Part shown: in pieces, positions 34,834-46,576 of the stretch | Position numbering within the stretch: position 1 is the stretch's first letter | How the letters are laid out: every line of letters begins with the position of its first letter | Assembly: GCA_019722365.1 (NCBI GenBank) | Contig: JADFUC010002229.1 | Coordinates: forward strand, 17,643 to 81,642 | DNA from: Lithospermum erythrorhizon | Taxonomy: Eukaryota > Streptophyta > Magnoliopsida > Boraginales > Boraginaceae | Direction: 5' to 3' | Length of the DNA stretch: 64,000 bases | Notes under the pieces: model-generated | Told to the model about the DNA's origin: nothing | Seen by the model: the letters and a program-made list of their open reading frames with translations, nothing else | The model's database searches: none | Program-made: the position numbers and the translations under genes

Positions 34834-35405
34834 ATTGGTATCGGAGGCGGGCACTCGACATATGGTGATTTGAGTGAACTCATAAACAAAATAAAAAAAT
34901 GGGAAACTAATAAATGAGGATCGATCCTGAGACCACCGCGAATTGGATGGAGAAAGGTATCCATCTTGGAAGGCGGAATGGCCTTTTTTAAAATAAGTTG
35001 ATTCCAAAATATGGAATCTTTGTAATTTCTAATGCAAGGCCGGCGAAGAGGATGGAAGAGTTGTGAAGGAAGGGACTCCGACAAAGGATGAGTTAGCTCT
35101 TGAAAATATGAGCCACGAATGCCATTTCACATTTGTTGACCCCTAATGTGTTCAAGATGATTAGTAATTTGCACTGTTGCTAAGGAAGCATGGGAAATAT
35201 TGCAAACATCTTACATGAAGAAGCATCAAGGTTAAGATGTCAAGGCTTGACAACTAAGTAGATGGGAGGCTGGTTTACCCGATCCTCGGAGTTATTTCTT
35301 TTATAGCGTTTATTTATTTATTGTGTTTTAGCAAGCTGTGAATCAGTGTCGGTGGTTTGGACACTTATTTGTTCTTCAAACAGGATTCACTTTTCGAGGA
35401 TCGAT
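34834..35405 (+). repeat. Partial tandem copy of copia-2: primer site, gag start and LTR tail
   Basis: After the 3' LTR the sequence repeats the copia-2 5' interior: primer site 34,834-34,848, then 34,895-35,258 aligned to 27,100-27,480 of gag. It then jumps into a fragment of the LTR 3' end (about 35,262-35,396: CTCGGAGTTATTT, TTTATTTATTTATTGTG, GGACACTTATTTG, TTCACTTTTCG). So a third LTR trace is present, and the unit is LTR-gag'-LTR'. Confidence 0.8.
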
Positions 35406-35477
35406 TGGGAATTTTTTACATTTAGAAATGTTTGAAGGAGGTTTGGATTTGGCCTACGTCATTTCAATCTAGTTTTT

Positions 35478-35716
35478 CTAGATAGAAACGTTGGGGACTC
35501 TTTCAATATTAAACGAAATTAATAAGGCCATGTTATGGAGAGTGGGATCAAGGAGAGGTATCAATATCTGGAATGATTGGTGGATTGATAACAAAAGAAA
35601 ATTTAATAAAGAATCGTACAATTGGATCTTTAATCCGTCATATCTGACGATGTTCGGAAGGCTGCAAATACATGTTAGTCACTGGCATACTTTGTTTCTT
35701 AACTCTCTTTTTCCTG
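35478..35716 (+). pseudogene. LINE (L1-like) ORF2 fragment, left part
   Basis: LWRVGSRRGINIWNDWWID is the motif that lies between the reverse transcriptase and the zf-RVT region of plant LINE ORF2 proteins. The reading frame is interrupted by copia-3 at 35,722 and related LINE sequence resumes at 40,380. Confidence 0.75.
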
Positions 35717-35721
35717 GTTAT

Positions 35722-35976
35722 TGTTAAGCATGTTGCAGTGTCCAAATGCGTCAGGACTTAGTTTGCGAGTGGTGGCGCTTGGGCTACTTATTGTAGTACT
35801 ATGATCTTGAATTGGTGGTATCCTGAAGTTTGGTTAACTTTTTATGACATCCCTGAGTACCGATTCTCTTGTAATAGGATTCAAACTCTTGTACTATTAT
35901 GTTATATAAATACTCACAGGTTAATCATCACACTGATTGATGATAGGCGAGAAATATCTTCTTCTATTTCCTATCA
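35722..35976 (+). repeat. copia-3 5' LTR
   Basis: 255 bp, TGTTAAGCATG to TTTCCTATCA, with TATATAA at 35,903-35,909. It is followed by TGATATAGCAAGGC, a mutated initiator-Met primer site (TGGTATCAGAGC type). Confidence 0.92.
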
Positions 35977-36049
35977 TGATATAGCAAGGCAAGAAACGAT
36001 CTGCTAATTACGTTTTTGCATACTCCTTTTCTTCCTCGGTCCACCATAT

Positions 36050-37315
36050 GTCCACTTCATTTCTTCTCACATGACTAATTCCGCTTTCTTCCTCGCTCTG
36101 CTCCGGCCAGGCTACATTAAAAACTCCTTGAGCTCATACCACACCATCACTAATCGTCCACCGCCACCTTAATTTACCCTTTATTAATACACTTGATATA
36201 TGTTAAAAACTCTGTTGCCACTTGAGCTCGCATATACAAATTACCTTAATTTGGAAAAGGTGATTCAAGCATTTTTTAGGCCATTAAAATAAGCGTCGCA
36301 GTCGATGGCACTCTACACCGTCCACTAATGGCCCACCCACAACTCGACACTTGGATTCAATGTGATAACTTAGTGCAATCTTGGATTCATGCCACCCTTT
36401 TTTTACCCGTGCTCGAAACGCTTCTCAATCACGATTGCACAAGTGCGTGTGATGCTTCAAACACTCTTAACCAAGTCTTTTTGGATCATGCTCAACCTAC
36501 TTGCATGAATCTTCGTTCCAAGTTTGAGCGTTTGCAAAGTTTGGGCGTTTCTGAAGGTGCCACCCCATGGTAGGCCTCTATGATTCATGGCCTCAGGTAT
36601 TCTTTTCGCCTTCTTTGAGAACCATTAGGTAGCCGGTGATCTCATTAGTCAACTCCTCTTGGGATTGCCACCCAGTTTAACTCCGTTTGTTGGTTATCAA
36701 CAACACATGACTAATGCCTTCTTTTTCCGCTCTTCGTCCCATTACTCTTTTAGTAGAGATGATCGTATTACTCTTCTCCAAGCGAGAGTACTTGTGCCTC
36801 CTCCCCAAGCATAGTGTATTATACTCGCGCCACCAATCAACCTCCTCGCCTCTTCCTCAGAACAAGGGAGGATCCTTCTCCAATAACAGGGGTCGCTTAG
36901 CCCCAAATCGTGGTAGATATCAAAATTATCGTTACCCGGTAGCCTCGGTTGCCTTGATAGCGTCACGAAATCAGCGGGTAAGGCTCAATACTCACTTCAA
37001 GATGGCATTCTTGGCCAAGGTCCTAACTCAACTCCCCTACTTAAAAATACCAATCAATGTTGAATTTGTAAGCGGCACAATCACACCGATATGGAGTGTA
37101 CTCAGCAGTTCAATCATTCGTATACGCTGGTCAGACCTCTTCCAGATGCTTTCGGCATCATGCGGAAACCAACGTCTTGATAATAACTACCTTGTCAATT
37201 CTAATCCTCATCTTTTTTCGTTGAAGGATCCAAAACTGGCTGACTCCCTCATTAGTATTAATGGGTCTTTATACCTCTCATTTCGTCGTCCTCGACATTA
37301 GCCTATGCGTCTGCT
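36050..37315 (+). pseudogene. copia-3 gag with zinc knuckle
   Basis: The piece 36,328-36,573 (LDTWIQCDNLVQSWIHATL, ETLLNHDCTSA, VFLDHAQPTCMNLRSKFERLQ) is the UBN2-type gag of Ale/Retrofit-like copia elements. The N-terminus from about 36,050 is shattered. After an Asn/Arg/Gly-rich linker (NNRGRLAPNRGRYQNYR), the knuckle at about 37,056-37,100 keeps CX2CX4HX4C spacing (CKRHNHTDMEC) but has a stop between its first two Cys. Confidence 0.85.
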
Positions 37316-37399
37316 CTGTCACTTTCTTGATCCAGCCAAATACTTGATCGTGATGTCACTTTCGCGTGTCTTTGTTCCCCTACGTACAGCCTCAATTTA

Positions 37400-37689
37400 C
37401 GCAATTTCAGCTTCTTATTCCTTGTGGAACAAGCGTCTCCGCATCCAGGGACCGATGTATTACACGGCTTGAGTTAGGGAGTCAAAAACATAGTAATTCT
37501 TTGGATTCTCGAACCCCGTTGTAATGTTTGCAAACTTGCAAAGCAATCTAAATTATCTTCTTCCTAATTCTCGATCCCCATTATCTTTTTAATTCATTAT
37601 GATGTTTGGCAATCTCAATTATCTCCCTGGGAATCGTGGGCTACTAACTTTTTAGATGTCTGATTTTGTAGGGTTTGTCGCCCGAGGCA
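37400..37689 (+). pseudogene. copia-3 pre-integrase fragment
   Basis: CNVCKLAKQSKLSSS and then IHYDVW (37,515-37,615) match the zinc-binding CxxC and the start of the integrase core (LVHYDVWGP type). The integrase core, RT and first part of RNase H are absent; gypsy sequence takes over at about 37,690. Confidence 0.75.
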
Positions 37690-38780
37690 ACCGTTAACTT
37701 TAATATGATTACGATCGAAACAACAGTTAGTGAAACTTCATACCTTTGAGTTTACATATAGCTCAATTTCTTCTCGAGATAGATATGTTTGGAGACAAAC
37801 TAAAAAGTAAAAGGTTAATTTGGATTTGCAACTCTCACTGTAATCATGCTAGAATATACATGTTTTGTCTTTTTGTTTATGTGTGTGTGAATTCGGGTTT
37901 TTAGTCATTTGGAATCCTTGAAGGTAATATTTTCTACTTTTTGCAACATCAACTTTTAATCATTGAGGACAATGTACTATTTAGGTTAGGGGGAGAGGAT
38001 TAGTGGAATATATGAAATATCTCTTTAAAAAATTTGGATGTCACACAAAGACGGCGAGAGTAAAGGGGTGTACTTGACCAAGGCGCACAAAAACACATCC
38101 TTTTAGGCTTACTTGAACTCCTTAACTTCAATATGTGCAATTAATTAAACTTGACACATATCACTTCTATGTTTGTTGAGTATTATCTAATGGTTCTTTA
38201 TAAGTCATCCTCACTTCACACATACACAATGACAAAAGACTATGGATTGTAAAACGGAATAATTCTCTTCCGCCTCTTATTTTGCAAATGGATTTAAAAC
38301 TTAATTGTTTAAAAAAATGATAAATAAGATTTGCATTTGATATTCAATTCTTGTTTAGTAGAGATCATAAATCCACCTGGTAATTTGTGACCGATATTAT
38401 GCTTGAACATTCTTTCTTGGTGTGATACTACGTCATGAATTATTTTCTCTGAACTTGTTTGAATCTTGTCTTTGTCGCTTGTATGTAGACATGCAAATGA
38501 TGAAGGCACTTAGATTTACCTCAGCTCTCTATAAAGCTCACACAAAATTTTATCCTTAGTGAACCTGAGTCTAAATGAATTTTGTCTAAATGAATTTTTT
38601 TTTTTTACTAAACCACCTTATGAGCCTATAATAAAATTAATTCATGATTGTCCGTCCTCAAAGTGTCTAACTTGAATTATTCTTGTAATGATGGTTTGTT
38701 CACAAAAATGAATGTGTAAGAAAAGTTAAGTGTTCCAAAAAAAAAACAAAAAACAAAAGTGAAGAGAAGAAACGAGTCGA

Positions 38781-38833
<53 letters not shown>

Positions 38834-39560
38834 GGAGAATGATGTAGAAGATGAAGAATGGAATTAAAGAAAGATCTGAGGAGTAGAGGCCTAAGTGTAA
38901 TTGTTCTTACAAGGGAGTAGTCATTATTACACATCTCCTTGACTTTAGTTCGAGCCAAATATATTCCTATCCTGCGCCCTAAGCCGCAGACTGACTGATA
39001 AAGACGAAGTCGACTTATGTTGCATGTTTGAAGTCCAATCTTGCAAGTTTGAAGTCCAATTATACTAACAAATGTCAGGCTTACATTGTTGTCCTATTTG
39101 CTTATGGATGAGTTTTTGATTATACCACAATTTTGTATTTGGACAATATCTTGAACTAAAAATAATCAGTGATCCATTCGATTATAGTGAATCGATAACT
39201 CATTGGAGTTCTGAAGTTGTATTCAAATCCAAAAGGCTAAAAATATCTCCATCGATAATTCAAAATGACAATAAATGTGGATGTTCAGTTTCAAACTTTG
39301 GAGCACATAGTTTGACATTTTATTCCTCATAATTCACACAAAAATTGTGGATTATGACAAGGCCAAGCTGAAATGATGCTCAAGAGATCCATAAATTCGG
39401 TTTAAGAAGATTAAGTCCATTTAATAAATACAAGTGGAGACATGGTGTGTTCAAATTATTAATGCAATACGCCTAAAGATCAATAAGTCAAATTATTAAT
39501 GAAATCTTGCCAAGATCAAATAATTGTTAATCAACATTCTCAATTTATGCACGCGCCAGC
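37690..39560 (+). mobile_element. Ty3/gypsy fragment (3' leader and partial LTR) inside copia-3
   Basis: The left part holds CATTGAGGACAATG and GGTTAGGGGGAGAGG (about 37,961-38,000), typical of the region after pol in Athila-type plant gypsy elements. 39,038-39,480 repeats 16,236-16,660 of the Athila-like LTR. No pol sequence is recognisable. The junctions with copia-3 are approximate. Confidence 0.65.
38780..38830. repeat. (TA)n microsatellite
   Basis: About 25 uninterrupted TA units lie within the gypsy fragment. The apparent minus-strand ORF across it, with alternating Tyr-Ile, is an artefact of the repeat. Confidence 0.97.
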
Positions 39561-39672
39561 CACGTCATATGAAGCTAGCTGTAAAGCGAATTCTTATTTA
39601 TCTTTCTAGTACGAAATCTCATGAAAATTGTTTTGTGTGCCTACTTTTGTGAACTTGTATGTACCTGGTCCC

Positions 39673-40105
39673 GATTGGGCGGGTTGCCTCATTTCACGGC
39701 ATTCCACTTCGGGGTATTGTATCTCTTTTTGTGAGATAATCTCATTACTTGGTCTTCTAAGAAATAGGTGATCGTGGCTCACTCCAACAGCGAGGCCGAG
39801 TATAGATTTCTTGCATCGGCCATGACTAAACTTACTTGGATTCAAATTTTGTTATGTGATCTTCAGATTTCCTTGCCTCGTTCAAGTAGCTTACTGTGAT
39901 AATATTGTTGCAACGTACCTGGCTTTCTGATCACGTGATCCGTTCTCGAGCCGTTAGCATTGGCTATCGTTTAAGTTAGGAAAAGTTATTTGTAGGTGCC
40001 TTATGTGTTGTCCATGTTCCAACACATGCTCAATTGGAAGATGTTTTTACTAAGGCTCTTTCTGGTCCAAAGTTTCGTCGGCTCTTTCAATGGTTTACGT
40101 CTTAG
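39673..40105 (+). pseudogene. copia-3 RNase H
   Basis: DWAGCLISRHSTSGYC, then a shifted frame with HSNSEAEYRFLASAMTKLTWIQ, DNIVATYLA, and near the end THAQLEDVFTKALSGPKFRRLFQWF in another frame. This is the complete order of the copia RNase H C-terminus, broken by frameshifts. Confidence 0.85.
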
Positions 40106-40110
40106 GCAGT

Positions 40111-40379
40111 CTGATTGAGGGGAGAATGTTAAGCATGTTGTGTCTAGATGGGTAGGACTTAGTTGGCAGAGTGGTTGGCATATAACGTACTACTTGTTAA
40201 TTGTTATGATTTTGTATTGGTAGCTATCACATGGCTTGGTTGCATTTTGTTAGACTTATCAGCTGCGATTCTCTTTTGTAATGAGGATTTAAACTCTTGT
40301 ACTATTATGTTCTATAAATACAGCAGTTACTCATCATAATTGATGATGAGCCATAAATATCTTCTTCTATTTGCTATCA
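40111..40379 (+). repeat. copia-3 polypurine tract and 3' LTR
   Basis: GATTGAGGGGAGAA (40,113-40,126) precedes the LTR, which runs 40,127-40,379 (253 bp) from TGTTAAGCATG to TTGCTATCA, with TATAAATA at 40,313-40,320. It matches the 5' LTR throughout. Confidence 0.92.
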
Positions 40380-41600
40380 GTTATATAGTTAATAAAATTT
40401 TAAAAATTAAGCCTAGTGGTGAAACGGATTCTAAAATTTGGAATAGATATTATTTTTCAACCAAAAATATATATAGTATAATTAATCATAATTTTAGAAA
40501 AAATATTAAAACCCCTCTTCTTTTAACAACATTCGAGGAATTACTTGGAAAATCCTTTGGAAGGCTCCTTTCCCTAACAAAATTAAATATTTTTATGGAA
40601 ACTTCTGTTGAATAGACTTCCCACTTCAAACAACATCATCAAGAAAACTTCCAAGGTTGTGAGTCTCAAACTTGCCATAACCGTCAAATCTGAGATTGTC
40701 CATTTTACCACAAATGATTTGTTTTCCCTTCTTTTCATATAGACCCCCTTACATCTATCCATTCAAGAGTTCGTTGTGTCATGGTTCTCACATCATACTA
40801 GTAATCATGAGTTTCTTTTATTTAGGCTTCACAATTTGGCTTATCTAGTTTCTAATGAATGACAGTGTTTTCAATGGTGTGGATTGAACAATAAAAAAAG
40901 CATTATCAAGTATTTACAAGATGACAAATGATTGGAGTCGGACAAAGAATATAACACTCAATAAATCAGCAATTTGCAATGAAAATGTGCATTCCAACCG
41001 ACAACAATTCCCAAACTTTATCTTATATGAAGACATCTTCTTATTTGGAAATCGTAGCAGAGAAAGTGTGGTAAAAGAAATTACAAAATTCTCATTGGCA
41101 TCACAAATGTTGAAGTTCTGAAATGGTCTCTCCTTTTTGATCGTCAAGGGAGTCAATTGAACATTGATGGAGAAATTCAACTTGACCACAAGAATCAAAT
41201 TACCAACCATAAAGAATATGATACCAACTCTACTTTGAAAGCACTACTTGAATCCCTTTACACTACAATCATTTTAGTTAAAGCCAACAATTGTCACCAT
41301 ATCCACATTATTAATAATGGGTTCTTTTTTTGCAAGTTTGGGCTAGCATTTCAAAACCATTAACAATTGGACGGATTGGAAATCAATTTTGCAAGAAAAT
41401 CTTTGAAGATTTGCAGTTTCTTGTGGAGACCGACGAAATTTGGATGTTTGTTAAATCTGCAAGATGTTGTTATTAGGAATTATTCCAATCTATGTAATAG
41501 TCCTACTTTAAGTACTACATCTTCTTCTAATTTCTTTTGTATGAATACTACTATTTGAAATCAATATATTTGATAAGTATATATTATATCTTTCATAAAA
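40380..41600 (+). pseudogene. LINE ORF2 fragment, right part (zf-RVT and RNase H)
   Basis: The LINE interrupted by copia-3 continues here. WKILWKAPFPNKIK then, after a frameshift, LWKLLLNRLPTSNNI (40,538-40,640) is the zf-RVT region. KALLESLYTTI and HHIHIIN (about 41,245-41,320) fit the RNase H domain of plant L1-like elements. Low sequence conservation and many frameshifts mark it as old. A poly-A end was not identified with certainty. Confidence 0.7.
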
Positions 41601-41834
41601 TGCATTCTTGATATTCGAGATAAAAGTACTTTATTAAATATTTGATTAATATTACAAATATACCCAAAATTGCTTTATCAAAAAATACTTTAATTAATCA
41701 TGAAACCAAAAAGTTCTTTATTAAGTGATAAAAGTGGAAAATCATGATAAGAATTGCATTGAATTCTATATGTTCAGTAAAGGAAAAGAAAATTTTTGCT
41801 AAATGATCAAGTAAATTGAGACGGAGGGAGTAAC
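41600..41834. mobile_element. Stowaway-like MITE, right end only
   Basis: The terminal AATTGAGACGGAGGGAGTA (about 41,815-41,833) is a Stowaway inverted repeat, preceded by AT-rich sequence of the usual kind (AAGTGATAAAAGTGG). The left terminus was not found, so the left limit is arbitrary. Confidence 0.5.
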
Positions 41835-42244
41835 ATTTTTAACGTCTCATTAATTATATTTTTATGTTATATTAATCTAATTTGATATAAATTACACTTG
41901 TTTTTATCCAAGTGTAAAATTAGGAACTGATGGACAAATGTAGCAATTCTATAGAATCCATAAGCTTTTTATATCAACCCATTAGAGACCAAGATAATGT
42001 CCAAAATGAGTTTAAGGTCCAAACTACAAAAGCCTAAAGGATGGAGCCCTATTTGTTCAAGTTTGCATTGTGATCTTGATCCACTACTTATTATTATTAT
42101 TATCGAGCAAACTAGGTGGCTTATTAGTCGTGGCAAGCGAACCGGGCCGGCCCGACTCTTGAGCAACGAACCGGGCCGGCCAGCGTAACATGTTCGACGG
42201 GCCAGGAGAACGGGCGTCGTTAAGCGAATATTGGGACCTGTTAG

Positions 42245-42540
42245 GTTCGAGCCCGTGTATCGAGGCAGCGTGGTACCGTTGAATTACAACGGTACCACGT
42301 TTTACTATGACTCTGAAAGCGGTATACCGTTTAAAATTCGCGGTACCCGGTAATGCATAACGGATATATAACGGCTGCGCAACATAAGCGGTATACCGTT
42401 TGGACGTGCCGTACCACGTTAAAGTCAGCGGCTATTTTAACTGAATTTGTATCTTCCCCGGCCGAGTACGTTTAGATTAAGCGGTACCACGTTTGGTGTA
42501 ACGTGGTACCGTTTCATCTAAACGGTACCCCGTTTTGACC
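42245..42540. repeat. Left subterminal palindrome cluster of the hAT element
   Basis: GGTACC occurs at 42,272, 42,291, 42,342, 42,483, 42,505 and 42,523, mostly within AACGGTACC(A/C)CGTT or its inverse, with further GGTATACC and CGTACC variants. In hAT elements such subterminal motif clusters commonly bind transposase; that role here is inferred. Confidence 0.75.
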
Positions 42541-42814
42541 TGCACAAACCATTCTACATTTTCCAAAACTCAAAATAAGTCTATAAAGAGCCTCCGCCGT
42601 TTCTCATGACTTCGCCAATCATTCTTAAAAGCGATACCCAGAAAGAAATAAGAATCACTTTCGAAGCAATTACAATATTCAGTACTTGTGGTTTTTGGGC
42701 TTGTTCGTTACAATCAACTAAATCAAGTGAATCAACGATCTTACCTTGCTCCATTTACGATCGGGTATTATCTTTCAGCTCTTTATAAATTTTGATATTT
42801 GTTCTTCTTAATTA

Positions 42815-44540
42815 ATGGCATCAAAACGTAACCTTGGAAAAAGTATTCAAAGTGATAGTGTTAGTATGTCCTAATGAATTTATTAATTTAGATGATGATA
42901 ATCGTATGGATAGACTACATATTAACTCTCAATCTAGTGCTACGGATACTCTTATTGAGAGGAAAAAAACCGTGGATTTGGAAATATTTTCATGGAGACC
43001 GGGAAAAACAAACGGCAACTTGTTTAAATTGTAAGAGTACTCTATCATGGAAAACGGGTGGGGGTAAAGGGGGAACCGGTCATCTTGCTAGACACTTAAG
43101 TGGTCATAAGATAACTAAAGACAGTAGTGGGGAGGGTGGTATACAAGGAACTATTGATGCAGACAGCCAAAAACTTTTTAGTATTTTGGCATATAAGATT
43201 GAAACTATGAAATTTGTAATCGGTAGTTCTTTGCCTTTTAATCATTGTGATGGATGGCATTTCACTAAATGGATTCAAAATGTCGTTAATCCCCGAGCAA
43301 TACATTATCCCTCGGTCTACTTTCTGGCCCATGCTTTTAAATATTTTAAAAGTGAAAAAGATCTTCTATGTAAAATCTTCATGAATTTGCCTTATAAAAT
43401 GTGTTTGACTAGTGATATCGGTGTCTTTTTGGATTTTGATATAATGTGTGTAACATGCCATTGGATTGATCATGATTGGGTTTTACAAGGCCATATATTT
43501 TAGATCGATTGTTAAAGATACTTGATATTCAAATTTCGGGTATACTTGCATGTGCCAATGATTACAAATACTTTGAACAATTACTTCAATTTCATTTGAT
43601 GTCGTCCGCTAATAGCATTATCAATTGAGAGATTAAAGATGCCTATTAAACGGATTTTAGTGAACTTTTTTCATGTTAGATGTTTATGTCACGTCCTTCA
43701 ATTAGTTGCTAAAAGATGGAATAAGCGTTGTTTGGGATGATTTATTTACCAATTAAATAAGGCCGTTAATTTTGTTGTTAATGGCGGGGTTAGAAGACAT
43801 GAATATAAAAAATTGGTTGAGGCTTCGGGTAAGAAGTTTAAAAAATTAATTTTGGATTGTGATACTAGATGGAACTCGACTTACGATCTACTAGTTCGTG
43901 CATATATGTATAAGGATGAAATTACAACATTTTATGAGATGCATGCTCCCATTGGTGAATATTATCCCCCACTCACATATAATAATTGGAAATATTGTTA
44001 TGAATTACTTAAATTTCTTGAGCCATTTAAAGATTATACTAAAGTTTTTTCAACTCAATATGAACCAAATATTCATCTTGCTTTAGAATGTATCGTTAAT
44101 CTTTCCATTCATATGACTAAACATAGAGATGGTCATGTTGTTAGAGATATGGTTCCGAATATGGAAGACAAGTTTTTAAAATATTTTCATCCTATCCCAC
44201 ATGCATATGCAATTGGTATAATCTTGGATCCTAACGCTAAATTAAGTCATTTTAATTTCTATGTGAAATCCTATTATGAAGACATTGGCCTCCTTTAATC
44301 CCGAACTACAGAATTTTGATGTTAAAAAATGGAAAGATGGAATTGAAACGTATATGTATAACATGTATAGCAAATATCAATCAAGATATGGGCAAAGTAA
44401 GGCCGCACCCTCTAGTAGTGGAACAAGTTTAATATGCCTGGCGGCTCCGATGGAGTGGGTTCTAGAACTGCGAGGAGTGCAGGAGGAGGTCTACCCGTAT
44501 CCTCAATTAAGGCTACTACCTCGCCAACAACAGCAGTGAG
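42815..44540 (+). pseudogene. Ac-like hAT transposase pseudogene (BED finger, catalytic core)
   Basis: It starts MASKRNLGKS at 42,815 and soon hits a stop. The BED zinc finger at about 42,960-43,110 reads CLNCKSTLSWKTGGGKGGTGHLARH, after a frame change from ERKKTVDL. The core continues with WHFTKWIQNVVNP, MCLTSDIG, WIDHDWVLQ (to 43,503), RCLCHVLQLVAKRWN around 43,675-43,725 in shifted frames, LILDCDTRWNSTYDLL and LEPFKDYTKVFS (43,813-44,298), and MEDKFLKYFHPIPHAYAIGIILDP. The C-terminal hAT dimerisation domain is not seen; a Gly/Ser-rich then charged tail takes its place. Confidence 0.88.
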
Positions 44541-44979
44541 GTGACACTTTGAAGAGGTTGTTAGATGAGATGACGAGGTTGTGTGTCGAGATAATAAAAT
44601 TATGAAGGACCGGGAAGAGAGGATGATCAACGAAATGGCGATCTTGGTCCATATGGCCGGCGTGTCGAGCGGAATGTATGACAACCACCAGCTTGGCCGA
44701 AGTGGCTCTCTATCGCGCCTTTCACTCCGTTTATAGTTGAAGAAGAACCAAGTGAAGAAACACATGAGTGAATGTGTTTATATATTGCTATGTATGATAT
44801 TTTTTCCGTTTAAGCAATGTTTGTTATTCACATTACTTTTATTGAGAAGTTGTTAATGATGTGAATGTTTGAATGCTTGAATTTTTTATGGTGTTTCACG
44901 TTTGAATGAATGAATGTGTGAATGAATAGATATTATATGTTTGAATGTTGTGATTCTTTGGCTTGCACTATACGCTTTA

Positions 44980-45125
44980 AGCATGGTACCGTTATGATGA
45001 GCGGTACGTTTATAAGGAAAATACAATATTTATGTATTAGCATTAGTGTGCAGTTTCATATGGCGGTACAGCATTAATGCTGGTATTAACGTGGTACCGT
45101 TTCATATGTAACGGTACCACGTTAT
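44980..45125. repeat. Right subterminal palindrome cluster of the hAT element
   Basis: GGTACC at 44,985, 45,093 and 45,113, the last two arranged as AACGTGGTACCGTT and AACGGTACCACGTT, the same inverted pair as on the left side. Confidence 0.75.
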
Positions 45126-45340
45126 CTGAGCCTGAACCGGGCCGGGCCGAGAGCACGAATATTGGGTGGGCTCGAACCGGGCCGGGGCACAGGGCCCGTC
45201 AGGCCCCAGATCAAGAACCCGACTGAGCGGGGGCCGTTCGTGGGCACAGTGGGCTAGGGCCGGGCTCGAACCGGTGGTAGGCCGGGCCCAGGCTTGACCC
45301 GAGGCCAGTTCGTTGCCGTCTATCCTTATTTGCCCGTCTA

Positions 45341-46501
45341 TCAACATGTGACTTGAGAATTAAGAGGAAAAAATGGGTTGGCCACTTTGCATATGGCCTA
45401 CATGAGTTTATTTAAGAGAGAAAACATCAACAAACTAGGGGAACCGCTTCCGTGCGAGTCGCTCATGCAGCGCACGAGGAACCCGACCATAGTGGATGAA
45501 AAGCGTTCGCGCCTCTACTGAAACACGATTTGGTGCTGTCATTAATTAGGCAAAATTAATTAGCGTGATTTGGTGCATGTAGTTGAAATTTATATGTACT
45601 CTATTATAAATTTGAAATCATGATCTTCTCATATTATATTATTGTTATAAAATCAAAAAACCGACCGAACGAACCGACTAAATATGAAAACCGACATTAA
45701 CCGAAGCAATTTAAACCGATATAATTTCAAAGCGAAATGGTTGATGTATTTGAAAAACCGATAGAATTGGTTTCACACAAAAAATTGAAAAAAATGACCA
45801 AGCAGTGAAAATGCATCATAGACTTGCTTAGAAACTAGTAAGAAATATTATTGTTTTACTTTTTGTACCACTTATTTATAAAGAGGATGAAATAATGACT
45901 ATACACGAATTCTCATAAAATATCACGGACTATAAATTAAAGAAGAAAAATGACTCAAATGCATTTAATGTTTAGGGATATAATAGGAAAAGGAAGCACA
46001 AAAGTGCATAGGAAATCTATAATGTCAAGTAAAAAAAACAAGAAAATTTTGCTAGGTTGATAAGTAAAAAAACCCGGAGGTAGTATAAAAGTCCGTATAA
46101 ATTTTGTGTTTGTTCAGTTTCTTCCTTTTCGCATTAGTAAATCTTTTTCAAATGCATCCTAAATTGCCCTTCTCTCTAAAAATAAAACAAAAATATAGTT
46201 TCATGAATAATACTAATAATCATATTGAACACACTTTTCTTGCATATATGTCTATTAAATTATTATTAATCATTAGACTCTCTTCATATATTCTTTACAT
46301 ACTACTACTTTCTTCATATACTCTTTTTTTAGATAAAAGTCATCACTTTGCCGTCTCGTTAATAATATTACCGTTACCCCGTTCTTGGGCTCGCCATTAA
46401 GCAACATCTCTTCATTGGGTAAAAATATCGCGACCCTCCTCCTCCAAATTAATGTTTTCTTGTTTTTGTTATTATTGTTTTCTCCTCACTTTAATGCAAC
46501 C

Positions 46502-46576
<75 letters not shown>

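Larger units (their letters stand above)
35722..40379 (+). mobile_element. Ty1/copia retrotransposon (copia-3, Ale/Retrofit-like) with perfect target duplication
   Basis: Both LTRs start TGTTAAGCATGTTG and end CTATCA. The 5 bp GTTAT is present on both sides (35,717-35,721 and 40,380-40,384), giving exact borders. The interior has gag, knuckle, pre-integrase and RNase H pieces of a small-LTR copia element. Much of pol was replaced by a gypsy fragment (about 37,690-39,560). It inserted into a LINE. Confidence 0.92.
42113..45340 (+). mobile_element. Ac-like hAT transposon with GGTACC subterminal palindromes
   Basis: A 3.2 kb element. The left end (TAGGTGGCTTATTAGTCG then TGGCAAGCGAACCGGGCC) pairs imperfectly with the inverted right end (TAGACGGGCAAATAAGG then CGGCAACGAACTGGCC). 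GC-rich CCGGGCC blocks lie inside each end. Both subterminal regions are filled with AACGGTACCACGTT-type palindromes. The transposase pseudogene between them is on the + strand. No clear 8 bp target duplication was found. Confidence 0.75.

Noticed and set aside
38677..38958. Minus-strand ORF with a Tyr-Ile run
   Set aside because: It is produced by translation of the (TA)n microsatellite.
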